The notes under the pieces: model-generated | What the model was told of the DNA's origin: nothing | Seen by the model: only the letters and a program-made list of their open reading frames with translations | Databases searched by the model: none | Made by a program: the position numbers and the translations under genes | Assembly (NCBI GenBank): GCA_035455185.1 | Contig: DATIFQ010000304.1 | Location: forward strand, 1 to 10,773 | Direction of reading: 5' to 3' | Length of the DNA: 10,773 bases | DNA from: JAEHDI01 sp035455185 | GTDB lineage: Bacteria; Acidobacteriota; Terriglobia; Bryobacterales; Bryobacteraceae | Part shown: positions 1 through 8,300 of the stretch, piece by piece | Numbering within the stretch: the stretch's first letter is position 1 | Layout: each line of letters begins with the position of its first letter

Positions 1-16
1 GGGCATTGTGCAGCGT

Positions 17-36
17 CACGCGACGCCACGCGATGC
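17..36. repeat. Tandem 10-bp repeat (two units)
   Basis: CACGCGACGC is followed directly by CACGCGATGC, a two-unit tandem repeat with one mismatch. It lies inside a short palindromic frame: GGGCAT at 1-6 pairs with ATGCCC at 33-38. The rest of 1-224 shows no gene I can support. With only two units, and the window edge cutting off whatever lies to the left, chance or part of a larger structure cannot be separated. Confidence 0.4.
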
Positions 37-224
37 CCACTGCAGCGCTTTTATAAGATCACTGTCTTGCCGCTTCACGGGCCGCCGTCATCGTGCTCTG
101 TCGCCTGTCAACAGCGAACTCGCCCTCCGAGTGAAACATCCGGGCTAGACTGCCGTCATGGCGGGTCTGGCGACCCACTCTCTGTACTACTAACGCCTGG
201 AATGTTTTCCTGCAGCGAAGATTT

Positions 225-1802
225 TCATGCGGCCATCGGAGTGAGTTGCCGGACGGTAGATCGAAGTGCAGTGAGAATGGCGGTCACGGCTTTGCGGCCA
301 GTGGGTGTCAGTTGGTAACGGTGCGTGCCGGTGACTTTGGTGATGAGACCATGAGCGCGAAGCAGTCGCAGCTTCCGGCCTACCCAGGCCGAGCGGCGGC
401 GGGCTTCCTCCGGCGAGTTGGCGGCACGGGGAAAGAAGATGGCTTGCAGATCCCGGTTGCGGAATCCGGTGATGGCGAACTCGCCGCGGCTGACGGCGGC
501 TACGAGCGCGCTGTCATCGGCAAACGGACGAAGCGCACGTACCCGGCGGCCGCGCCACTGCCTGGATTGTCCGAGACGCCGGATCAGTTCTTCCAGCGTA
601 GTGTCTTCGTCGACGCTGGCGAAGGCGTCCAAGTACCGCTCGGCCGCCTTGCGGGAAACCTCTGCCCGGCGGTGGAGATCGGCGATGCCGCGCCGCATCT
701 GCCGCCAAGCCAGTTTTCCCTCCGGGTCCCCTTCCTTGGGCCGATAGACGCGGAAGTCGTCGCCGTTGTGGATGGTCGCCTCGGCGCGCAGCACACTGCC
801 CAGCACGGTGAACGCCTTGTCGTAAAGCTTCAGCGAGTTGCCGTTCACGCTATGCTTGATGCGCACCCCCTCCTGCCGGCGTTTCCAGTCGCTCACCACG
901 TCTCCCGAGAAGCGCCTCGGCACGTCCCCGCCCAACGGGATGCGTTTGCCGAGGTAGCGCATCACGTCCGGACTGGCGAAGGTGGTCATACCGTGGTGGA
1001 CCAGCCGCGGGTACAGCCGCCGCAACTCCGCCGCCTCCCGAAAAACGATGTCGATCGCCCATTCGCTTTGATAGGTCGACCAGTAGTAGGCGACGGGATG
1101 CTTTTTGAAGATCTCCCGGTGAGCGGGATTCAGTTGCCGGGCAACGCCGTCCAGCAACTTCGGCCAGTTGACCCTCAGTTGCCGGTCCATCAGTCGTTGT
1201 GCCTTGGCCCAGTCCGCGATCCAGGGAAAGCAGTTGTCTTGTCGCGCGTACTCCACTCCGGCCGTCTCCATCTGCCGCGCCAGCCATTCCCGCCCGTTCA
1301 AACAGATCTGCACGGGAAAGGGGAACCAAGTTTGAATGCGTGCATTCATGAAACCGAGGACGGGGTGCATCCAGTAGTGGTACAGGAACAGGCACTTGCG
1401 GTAGCGCGGCTCCAACTCCAGCTTCTTGTTCTCCCGGTTGCGGTGAATCTCGAAGCTCCAGCACGGCTCCACGCAGGTCAGCACACACACCAACCCGTCG
1501 CGAATCCCTTCCTTGGCCACGATGCCACGGGCCATCTCTTCCTTGCTCACTTGGCTGGAGGTCAGATACTTCACCGGCCGCCCCAAAGCTTCCGCCTCCG
1601 CCAGCGAGGCCTCCTTCAGCCGCCGGCTCACCCGCTCGACATGCGGGCCGAACTCTTTCAGTAAGACCTGGTTTGCCCAGAGATAGTCCTCCATCCCCTG
1701 ACGGTGGGAGATCGAACGCAGGGTGCCTCGAAAGACGAGCCGGTCAAAACCGGACAGTGTGCCGATAACCTTCTCCTCGTGTCTCGCGATAAACTCGTGC
1801 AT
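225..1802 (-). CDS. Uncharacterised 525-residue protein with winged-helix-like C-terminus
   Basis: I do not recognise a named function. The ATG at 1802 is preceded by GGAGGAGAG about 10 bases upstream, a strong ribosome binding site, and the frame ends in TGA at 225. There is no signal peptide or membrane segment, so it is probably cytoplasmic. The middle (about 132-180) is rich in aromatic residues and conserved-looking, with YHYWMHPVLGF at 141-151. At 323-344 comes SLKLYDK, nine residues, then LRAEATI. This spacing of a Y-D-K block followed by R-x-E resembles replication-initiation-factor proteins, but that is only motif similarity. Residues about 440-513 (LRLLRAHGLITKV, then a short wing and HRYQLTPTGRKAV) look like a winged helix that binds DNA. 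My recollection, unchecked, is that near-identical 'hypothetical' proteins recur in acidobacterial genomes. It lies 127 bases downstream of the kinase gene on the same strand; co-transcription is possible. The reading frame is very likely a real gene; the function is open. Confidence 0.85.
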   Translation of the reverse strand: MHEFIARHEEKVIGTLSGFDRLVFRGTLRSISHRQGMEDYLWANQVLLKEFGPHVERVSRRLKEASLAEAEALGRPVKYLTSSQVSKEEMARGIVAKEGIRDGLVCVLTCVEPCWSFEIHRNRENKKLELEPRYRKCLFLYHYWMHPVLGFMNARIQTWFPFPVQICLNGREWLARQMETAGVEYARQDNCFPWIADWAKAQRLMDRQLRVNWPKLLDGVARQLNPAHREIFKKHPVAYYWSTYQSEWAIDIVFREAAELRRLYPRLVHHGMTTFASPDVMRYLGKRIPLGGDVPRRFSGDVVSDWKRRQEGVRIKHSVNGNSLKLYDKAFTVLGSVLRAEATIHNGDDFRVYRPKEGDPEGKLAWRQMRRGIADLHRRAEVSRKAAERYLDAFASVDEDTTLEELIRRLGQSRQWRGRRVRALRPFADDSALVAAVSRGEFAITGFRNRDLQAIFFPRAANSPEEARRRSAWVGRKLRLLRAHGLITKVTGTHRYQLTPTGRKAVTAILTALRSTVRQLTPMAA

Positions 1803-1885
1803 GGCGTTTCTGTCTCTCCTCCGATGAGTGGTCTTGGAACAACCAACCCATCCTACGAGATCGGAAACGCCGTCTTTATTTGGTT

Positions 1886-1898
1886 GCGGCTATGCCGC
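1886..1898. other. Small perfect hairpin in the gap between kinase and 525-residue gene
   Basis: GCGGC (1886-1890) and GCCGC (1894-1898) form a 5-bp stem with a 3-base loop, 32 bases past the kinase stop codon on the minus strand. No T-run follows on either strand, so it is at best a weak terminator or a processing site. Nothing else stands out in 1803-1929 apart from the ribosome binding site of the downstream gene. Confidence 0.25.
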
Positions 1899-1929
1899 GC
1901 TGTGAAGCCCTGCCATCGGTTCACGTCAC

Positions 1930-3159
1930 TCACTCCACGGCTCCCGCAGGCCGATGGCCCGCTCCGCGCGAGCACCCGAGGAACCGGGCGACGGTTTCGA
2001 GGAGCTTGCGGGACTCGACGGGCTTTGGGAGGAAGCCCTGAAGCCCGTGGCGGCGGCAGAGCCGCCTGTATTCGTCGGTCGTGTTGGCGGTGAGGGCGAT
2101 AATCGGAACGGTCGCGTATCCGGGAAGCCGCCGGAGCCGCGCGGTGGTTTCGATGCCGTCCATGTCCGGCATCTGCAAGTCCATGAGGACGAGGTCGAAG
2201 CTTTCGGCGGAGGCCACCCGGACCGCTTCCGAGCCGCTCGGCACGCAATGAACCTTATAGGGGCCGCGACTCAGGCCGTGAGTAACCACCCGCTGCGCGA
2301 CCGTATTGTCTTCCACCACGAGGATCCTCCGCGCGCCGTTCCCGCCGGACGCCGCGCCCGCCGATTGCAGGTGCGCGGACCCCTGATCGTCAGGAAGCCG
2401 CAGCGGCAGAGTGACCGAAAAGGTGCTGCCCTTACCGGGCTCACTTTCCGCGGAGAGTGCGCCGCCCATCAGCTCGACAAGTTTCTGCGACAGCGCCAGG
2501 CCCAGTCCGAGGCCGGAGTAGGATCGCGAGAGCCCGCTATCCAACTGGCGGAAGGACTCGAAGATCGCGCCGAGTTTCTCCACTTGGATGCCGATCCCCG
2601 TATCGCTCACTTCGACGCGGAGCAGGAAACCGCCGCCGGCGGGCCGCGACGAGGCGCGGAAATGCACCTCGCCCCGCTCGGTGAATTTCACCGCGTTGTC
2701 GAGAAGATGGGAGAACAGTTGCCGCAGGCGCAGTGCGTCGCCGACAGCGACTGCCGGAAGGTCCGGGCTGAAGCTGCACGCAAGCTCCAGGCCCTTCGCG
2801 GACGCTTTTTGAGCGTACTGCGAGACGGCTGAGGAGAGGGTTTCGCGGAGATCGAACTCCGCTTCCTCGGCGGCGAGCTTTCCCGCCGAGAGATCCGAGT
2901 ATTCGAGGGTCGCGTTCAGAAGAGCCAGCAGGTTCTCCGCGCAAACCCGCGCCGAGCCGACGTAGTCCTTCTGCTCCTCGTCCAACTCCGTTTCAAGCAG
3001 CAGGTCCGTCATGCCGAGGATGCCGCTGAGCGGGGTACGGATCTCGTGGTTCAGGCTCGCGAGAAACTGGGCCTTCAAACGCCTGAGCTCATCCCCCTGC
3101 GCCGGCTCGGGCGGAGCCTGACCAGCGGAGCGAACACACTCTGGAGCCGGAGTATCCAT
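1930..3159 (-). CDS. Soluble hybrid histidine kinase (HisKA-HATPase-receiver)
   Basis: A 409-residue hybrid sensor kinase that should autophosphorylate on histidine from ATP and pass the phosphate to its own receiver domain. The H box NHEIRTPLSG has the phospho-acceptor His38. The ATPase domain shows the N box (Asn155 in LLDNAVKF), the G1 box DTGIG (186-190), an F box near 201-203 and the G2 box GLGLGL (216-221). The receiver (about 278-395) has the acidic pair Glu283-Asp284, phospho-acceptor Asp327 in LMDLQMP, Thr357 and Lys379, so all key residues are present. There is no transmembrane segment, PAS, GAF or HAMP domain: only about 25 Pro/Ala-rich residues precede the kinase core. Input must therefore come from a partner protein. 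There is no DNA-binding output domain and no separate response regulator in the window. An in-frame TAA lies shortly upstream with no other usual start codon between, so the ATG at 3159 is well supported although its ribosome binding site is weak. Confidence 0.95.
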   Translation of the reverse strand: MDTPAPECVRSAGQAPPEPAQGDELRRLKAQFLASLNHEIRTPLSGILGMTDLLLETELDEEQKDYVGSARVCAENLLALLNATLEYSDLSAGKLAAEEAEFDLRETLSSAVSQYAQKASAKGLELACSFSPDLPAVAVGDALRLRQLFSHLLDNAVKFTERGEVHFRASSRPAGGGFLLRVEVSDTGIGIQVEKLGAIFESFRQLDSGLSRSYSGLGLGLALSQKLVELMGGALSAESEPGKGSTFSVTLPLRLPDDQGSAHLQSAGAASGGNGARRILVVEDNTVAQRVVTHGLSRGPYKVHCVPSGSEAVRVASAESFDLVLMDLQMPDMDGIETTARLRRLPGYATVPIIALTANTTDEYRRLCRRHGLQGFLPKPVESRKLLETVARFLGCSRGAGHRPAGAVE

Positions 3160-3240
3160 CGCCGGTGTCTCAATCGGCGGAAAGTTAACCGGAGTTTAGG
3201 GTCAGCGGGCGTGCTGCTTCAGGAATGGCCGAAAGCAGTC

Positions 3241-3255
3241 AAAGTTAAGAACTTT
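3241..3255. promoter_or_regulatory. Perfect palindrome, possible operator
   Basis: AAAGTT (3241-3246), a 3-base spacer AAG, then AACTTT (3250-3255) form a perfect 6-bp inverted repeat. A related half, AAAGTTAA, occurs at about 3181-3188 closer to the kinase start. It could be a regulator binding site for the kinase promoter, but AT-rich palindromes of this size also arise by chance. Confidence 0.3.
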
Positions 3256-3275
3256 TCCTCTGCCTGAACCGGGGA

Positions 3276-3302
3276 ATCAAGAGAAGGTGGACGGGTGTAT
3301 AC
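3276..3302 (+). repeat. Imperfect direct repeat, copy 1
   Basis: This copy has ATCAAGAGA, six bases, then ACGGGTGTATAC. The same two blocks recur in the same order at 3402-3425 with a three-base spacer. The blocks themselves are identical (9 and 12 bases). This copy lacks a good -35 hexamer, so it does not look like a second promoter by itself. Confidence 0.6.
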
Positions 3303-3398
3303 GAACGGTAGCCAGTTGCAACAGCAGTTACGGCGCCGACCGTTCTTCTTCATTGGTCGCACGACATAAACCTGACGAAGAAAATTTGCTAGAAAGGC

Positions 3399-3426
3399 TT
3401 GATCAAGAGACAAACGGGTGTATACT
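3399..3426 (+). promoter_or_regulatory. Sigma70-like promoter for the secreted-protein gene
   Basis: TTGATC (3399-3404) and TATACT (3421-3426) are separated by 16 bases, close to the bacterial consensus. Transcription would start near 3433 and leave a leader of about 95 bases before the ATG at 3528. It is the best match to a housekeeping promoter that I found in the window. Confidence 0.5.
3402..3425 (+). repeat. Imperfect direct repeat, copy 2
   Basis: This is the second copy of ATCAAGAGA plus ACGGGTGTATAC, 126 bases downstream of copy 1 by block start. It overlaps the candidate promoter: its GTATAC end supplies most of the -10 hexamer, and the first block overlaps the -35. That placement suits a regulator binding both copies with the promoter in the downstream one. 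Confidence 0.6.
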
Positions 3427-3527
3427 GATTGGCAACTGGAAGCCGACGAAGAAATTCCACGTCTGGCTTGAGCCTGACTTACTGAACATCCGACGGGAGT
3501 GGTGTCACTACGGAGGAGGACGATCCG

Positions 3528-5213
3528 ATGAGGCGCTCGAGCGGTATCTTTCTGCTAATAGTATTCGGCCTTTGGCTCATACTGCCGGCACAGGCGCAAA
3601 CGCCTACCATCCGGGCTGCCGACGGTGCACTCAACGGAGCTAGTTACGCGCGCTCCGGACTTCCAAACGGCGGAATTGCGCAAGGCTCCATCTTCGTCAT
3701 TTTCGGCGATAACCTGGGTCCGGCGACACTGGTGCAGGTGAGTGCGTTTCCGCTGCCCACCACGGAAGGGCTGGCGGGAACTTCGGTCACCGTCACTGTG
3801 GGCCAAACCACTGTGACCGCCATCATGCTGTACACGCTGAAGACGCAGGTGGCGGCCGTGCTTCCGTCCAATACTCCTCTCGGCCCGGGTACAGTGCGGG
3901 TGAGATACAACGGGCAGGACAGCAATACTGTGCCCATCCGGGTGGTAGCGAGGTCCTTCGGGACCTTCGCGCTGAATCAGGCTGGCAGCGGTCCCGCGAT
4001 CATCCAAAACGTGAATTCCGAAGCAGACCGTCCTATCAATGCCTTCGATCACCCTGCCCGTCCCGGGCAGGTAATGATTCTATGGGGTACAGGCATCGGA
4101 CCCGTCAGCGGCAACGAACCCGGAGGCGCGCTGCCCGGGAATATGCCCGGCGTCAACACTCGCGTCTTCGTGGGGAGCAAGGAAGCCTCGATTCAGTACC
4201 GGGGCCGCTCCGGCTGCTGCGTAGGAGTTGATCAGATCGTCTTCACGATACCGGAAGGCGTGGAAGGCTGCTACATCCCGGTCTCCGTCGTGGTGGACAA
4301 TGTGGTCAGCAATTACGTCACGATCGCGATTGCGCGCACGGGGAACGTCTGCAGCGATCCCGGTGGCTACTCGTCAAGCCAGTGGCAAACCCTGCTCTCC
4401 GGTCAAAACGTCCGCATCGGCACTTTGGCTGTACAAAGGATATTTAATAGAAACCTGGGCGGCGGGATTGGAGGAGACGGGGCCCCTTACCGCAGTGATT
4501 ACATTACGGCGGCATACAGCAGCTTCAGCTCCAGTGCGTTGTTAAAAGTTCCAGGTCAGCCTCCGATAGGTAGTTGCGCCGTTATGCAGTTTCCAGTCCC
4601 TAGTTTTGTGATTCCTGGAGCGCTGGGCGCAGGGTCGGTCACAGTGAACGGTCCGGTCGGAAACCGGGTAATTCCTATGTCATCAACCGGGGTTTACCAG
4701 TTGCTTTTTGCCCCGACGTTTCCGGCTGCTCCGAATATTGTGACGGACGGGACCTTGGTCACGGCCGGGACCTACGCCTTCAATGTGACAGCCGGCGCGA
4801 ATGTCGGGGCTCACAGCGCGTCCATCAACCACCCCGCCACATTCACATGGAACGAGCTAGCCTCGTTTCCCGGAACCATTAATCGCAATCAGCCGTTTAC
4901 CGTCACCTGGACCGGCGGAACTGCCGGCGCGTTGGTGTACATCTACGGCCAGTCGGCATATGACTCAGGGCCACAAGGTGACGTCGGTGCGTCATTCCAA
5001 TGCACCGCCGACGGTGGTGCGGGGACCTTTACGATCCCGGCCAGTGTGCTATCGGCGCTACCACCTACCTACAGCGTGGGCCCCGCGGGGCCCCACGGCT
5101 CGTTTTTCATGAGCCAGTATATTTTCGGACAGCCCCTGAGTATTCCTGGCACTGACATCGGCACCATCGGCGTCGCTGACATCAACACCATCTACACGGT
5201 CGCCTACCAATAG
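3528..5213 (+). CDS. Secreted TIGR03437-type protein, probable Ig-like beta-sandwich domains
   Basis: A 561-residue exported protein. The ATG at 3528 follows GGAGGAGG at a good distance. Residues 1-23 form a signal peptide: Arg2-Arg3, a hydrophobic core, then AQA before Gln24. Residues about 30-270 match the Solibacter-expanded domain known as TIGR03437. Marks of it are NGASYA near 36, the GSIFVIFGDNLGP stretch near 53, LAGTSVTVTVG near 82, and a second half starting around PGQVMILWGTGIGPV (179-193). The domain is usually met at the C-terminus of long proteins; here it is N-terminal. Residues about 275-561 hold a less familiar part that ends in another Solibacter-like pattern, with TVTWTGG (458-464) and FQCTADGGAGTFTIP (490-504). 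Cysteines at 230, 231, 248 and 275 could form disulfides outside the cytoplasm. No enzyme motif is visible, so a role in surface structure, adhesion or binding is likely but inferred. Confidence 0.9.
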   Translation: MRRSSGIFLLIVFGLWLILPAQAQTPTIRAADGALNGASYARSGLPNGGIAQGSIFVIFGDNLGPATLVQVSAFPLPTTEGLAGTSVTVTVGQTTVTAIMLYTLKTQVAAVLPSNTPLGPGTVRVRYNGQDSNTVPIRVVARSFGTFALNQAGSGPAIIQNVNSEADRPINAFDHPARPGQVMILWGTGIGPVSGNEPGGALPGNMPGVNTRVFVGSKEASIQYRGRSGCCVGVDQIVFTIPEGVEGCYIPVSVVVDNVVSNYVTIAIARTGNVCSDPGGYSSSQWQTLLSGQNVRIGTLAVQRIFNRNLGGGIGGDGAPYRSDYITAAYSSFSSSALLKVPGQPPIGSCAVMQFPVPSFVIPGALGAGSVTVNGPVGNRVIPMSSTGVYQLLFAPTFPAAPNIVTDGTLVTAGTYAFNVTAGANVGAHSASINHPATFTWNELASFPGTINRNQPFTVTWTGGTAGALVYIYGQSAYDSGPQGDVGASFQCTADGGAGTFTIPASVLSALPPTYSVGPAGPHGSFFMSQYIFGQPLSIPGTDIGTIGVADINTIYTVAYQ

Positions 5214-5227
5214 ACAGCCCCAACGAA

Positions 5228-5248
5228 CACGGCGGCACCTCTGCCGTG
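5228..5248 (+). terminator. Small hairpin just after the secreted-protein gene
   Basis: CACGGC (5228-5233) pairs with GCCGTG (5243-5248) around a 9-base loop, 15 bases past the stop codon at 5213. No T-run follows, so it could stabilise the 3' end or aid termination rather than be a full intrinsic terminator. Confidence 0.3.
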
Positions 5249-5291
5249 AGCGAGGGACAAGGCGGGCTCCCCGACTGCCGGCAGCAAGAAA

Positions 5292-5343
5292 CCGGGGAGA
5301 GGCACCCATTTCGCAAAAGCGGCGAAATGGAGCCAGTCCCCGG
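5292..5343. terminator. Nested hairpin, probable bidirectional terminator between convergent genes
   Basis: The outer arms CCGGGGA (5292-5298) and TCCCCGG (5337-5343) enclose a perfect 9-bp inner stem, CCATTTCGC (5306-5314) with GCGAAATGG (5322-5330), around a 7-base loop. Read rightward, the outer stem is followed by GTTTT. Read leftward, after the receptor gene stop at 5356, it is followed by TTTCTT. It sits in the 142-base gap where the two flanking genes converge, so use from both sides is likely. A competing stem, CTCCCCG (5267-5273) with CGGGGAG (5293-5299), shares the left outer arm. Confidence 0.6.
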
Positions 5344-5355
5344 GTTTTCGGTTCA

Positions 5356-8300
5356 TCAGAACGTGAAGCGCGTGCCGAGCTGGTACTGGCGCTCGCGCGA
5401 GAGGTTGGTGCCGGTGGCCGAGATCGACTGGAAGTCGGTCCGTGGGAACAGCACGGCGCCGCGAATGTTGTACTGGGTCATGTTGATGCTGGTGATATTG
5501 ACGCGGTTGAGCGCGTTGAACGCCTCCGCGATCAATTGCCAGCTCAGCCGCTCGGACAGCTTGATTTCCCGTGCCACGCGGAAATCGACGATGGCCGAGC
5601 CGGGGGCGACGTACGTGTTCCGGCCGGCGCCGGGGAACCGCGCATTGCCGCCGACGCCGAGAAGACCGGAGGTCACCCCGCTGGGCGAGGGGTTGCCGGA
5701 AACCATACCGGAGTAAGGACGGCCGTCGGCGAGGGTCAGAATACCCGAGAACTGGAAGCCATCAAACGCGCGGCGGAGCGGTTTCGAGGAGATGCGGGCG
5801 AACGGCGGCTGCCAATAGGCGGACATGGTGAAGCGCTTCCGCTGGTCGAAATCGGAGAGACCATACTCCTGCCTCAAATCGAAGGGATTCAACGGCTGGT
5901 TGCTCGTCGAGAAGGTCTGGGACTTGTGGCCGTTGTCCTGCGCCTTGGAGATGGTCAGCGCGGCCTGCAACTGAATGCCGTGCGAGAACCGCTGCTTGGC
6001 CTGGAGCACGAAGCCGTTGTACCAGGTGTTCACTGCGCTCTCGGCGACGGTCATGAAGCCATATTTCGTGTTCGGACGCGCGCCGGAGAAGAACGGAACG
6101 GCGACGGCGCCGACCACGTTCGAGCAGGCGGTGCTGGAGCCGGCCTGCGGCGAGCCGCAGATCTGGTAGACGTTTGTCCGTGTCGAGGGGAAGAGATTCG
6201 TGTCGCGGAACAAAGGCAGTTTCTGGCCGCGGGTGCCGAGGTAGATGGCAGACAGAGTGAAGTCCTTGAAAACCTCCTGCTCGATCGAGAACTCGGTCTG
6301 GTAGATGAGCGGATTGACGAAATCGGGCGCGGCGTACAGCACGTTGGGACGTCCGGCGGCGCCGGTCGGGATCTCCGTCAACACGTTGGGGAAGACCGGC
6401 GAACCGGCGTTGGCGGGAACGAAAGTGTAGCCCTTGAAGCGCACGCCGTTGTTGGTGATGAAATTCGCGATGGTCGAGTTCTGTGTGCGCCCGTAATACA
6501 TTCCGGCGCCGGCGCGGATGACAGTCTTGTGCTTTCCAAACGGATCCCAGGAGATGCCGGCCCGCGGGCCGAAGTTGTTCGTGTCCTTGTTGATCTTGCT
6601 GGTGGCCGGGACATCCGGATTGCCGGCAAGCTCCGGCACGGTTTGCAGGTCGTAGCGCAACCCGAGGTTCACAGTAAGGGTGGAGACCGGCTTGAAGCTG
6701 TCCTCGATGTAGAAGGCGAGGTCCACGGTGTTGAACTCGGTCTTGCCGCCCTGGCCGAGGGTGTCAAACTGCTGCATGAAGTTTGTGTAGTGCTTGCCGG
6801 CGATGCCGGTGCCGGAGGTGGCGACGCAACCCTGGAGGGGGAGCGGGAGGGCAGGATTCGAGCAGTCGAGCGCGAGGTCGTTGAGCACGGAGTAGTTGTA
6901 GACACCGCCTCCCTGGAAGAGGTTGATCATCTTGTCGGCGACGCGCGTAACGTCATAGCCGAACTTGAAGGAGTGCCGCCCAGTGAGCCAGTTGAGGTTC
7001 TGGGAGACCTGCCAGCGGCGCTCGTCCGGGTAGGCGTCGCGGGGGAGGAAGTCGGGCATGCCGAAGTCGATGCCGTTGGTGACCGCGACGTAGGGTCCGG
7101 GGGCGTTAGGGACCTGGGACTCAAAATCGCGGCCCCACTGGACGCGCACCTCACTGACGAAGCTGGGGGTGACGACGGCGTTCCACCGGCCGATGAGGGT
7201 CTCGGTCTTCACGATGTCGGAGCCGTTGCCGCTCTCGTGATAGCGATGCGTGGGCGCGGTCTGGATGCCGTTGGGTGAATCCCAGCGGAGGATGTTCACG
7301 GTGGCGGAGATCTGGTTGCGCGGAGTCAGGTTCCAGTCGACGCGCGAGAGACCGAGCCACTGATCGCCCTGGCGGGGCTGGGGTCCGGTGAGGCTGCGAT
7401 AGAAGTTGATGACGTTGCTGAAGCCCGGGGCGGTTCCGGTGGCGCTAAGAAATGTGGAGGAGTTGGGAACGACGACTGCCGGAAAAGTACGCTTCTGCTG
7501 ATCGTAGCTGAGGAAGTAGAAGAGCTTATCCTTGATGATGGAGCCGCCGAGGGTGGGGCCGAATTGCTGGCGGCGGTCCTTTGGCTTTTCGGGCAAACCG
7601 AGCGCCCGGAGGGCCGGACCGGAGACGGAGTTGGCGGCGTTCAGCGAGTCGTCGCGGATCAGGTAGAAGAAACCGCCGTGTAGGTCGTTGGTTCCGGACT
7701 TGGTGACGGCGTTGACGACGCCGCCGGCGGAACGGCCGTACTGGGCGGAGAAGTTGCTGGTGCCGACCTGGAATTCCTGGATGGCCTCGGAACTGACGCC
7801 GTAAGAGAGGCGGGTGCGGCCCTTGGCTTCCGAGAAAAAGGCCTGGTTGTTATCCATGCCGTCGATCATGTTGTTGTTGTAGAGGCCGGAAATGCCGCGG
7901 AAGGTGATGAGGCCGAACCCGCCGTCGTTGGTGGCGCCTGGGGTGGTCATGACGAAGGCGTCCCAGCGGCGGCCGTTGAGCGGAAGGTTCCGCATGTCGT
8001 TCAAGTTGACGACGGTAGAGACGTCGGTTTTGTCGGTTTCGACGGCGGCTGCATCGGCGTTGACGGTGACGGTTTCCACGGTCGCGGAGATCGACATGGC
8101 CAGATCCACGGCGACGCGGGCGCCGATGGCGATGGTGACGCCGGTGCGCACGAGGCTGGTGAAGCCGGACTTCGAAGCTCTGATTTCGAACGATCCGGGC
8201 TGGAGGGCGACGACTTCGTAGCGGCCGACCTCATTGGACAGGACCATGCGCGCGACGTTGGTTCCAACGTTGCGGACGGTGATTTCGACCTGCGGGACGA

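Larger units (their letters stand above)
3160..3527. promoter_or_regulatory. 368-base divergent intergenic region
   Basis: This gap separates the leftward kinase gene from the rightward secreted-protein gene and must hold both promoters. It contains a palindrome (3241-3255), a spaced imperfect direct repeat (3276-3302 and 3402-3425) and a sigma70-like promoter (3399-3426). It also has an 8-bp inverted pair, CCAGTTGC at 3312-3319 and GCAACTGG at 3432-3439, and GACGAAGAAA twice (starting near 3374 and 3444). It is visibly more AT-rich than the flanking genes. I saw no convincing coding region and no convincing leftward promoter for the kinase. Confidence 0.7.

Noticed and set aside
106..111. 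TTGACA on the minus strand as a -35 box
   Set aside because: No -10-like hexamer lies 16-18 bases downstream, and no gene in the window would be served by it.
246..1664. Long open frame of 472 codons on the plus strand opposite the 525-residue gene
   Set aside because: It is a shadow produced by GC-rich codon bias on the minus strand. Its composition (many Pro, His, Gln, Arg) is not protein-like, and the minus-strand gene has the ribosome binding site and ordered domains.
1..1930. Insertion-sequence boundaries around the 525-residue gene
   Set aside because: I compared both flanks by eye in direct and inverted orientation and found only 6-7 base matches (such as GCTTCAC), no more than expected by chance. 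No target-site duplication is visible.
3287..3643. Open frame of 118 codons overlapping the start of the secreted-protein gene
   Set aside because: It runs through the repeat-rich promoter region and into the signal peptide of the real gene in another frame, with no domain or ribosome binding site supporting it.
5536..7278. Long open frame of 580 codons on the plus strand opposite the receptor gene
   Set aside because: The receptor on the minus strand has unmistakable plug and barrel motifs. The opposite frame is Gly/Val/Glu/Arg-rich without domains, as expected for an antisense shadow.
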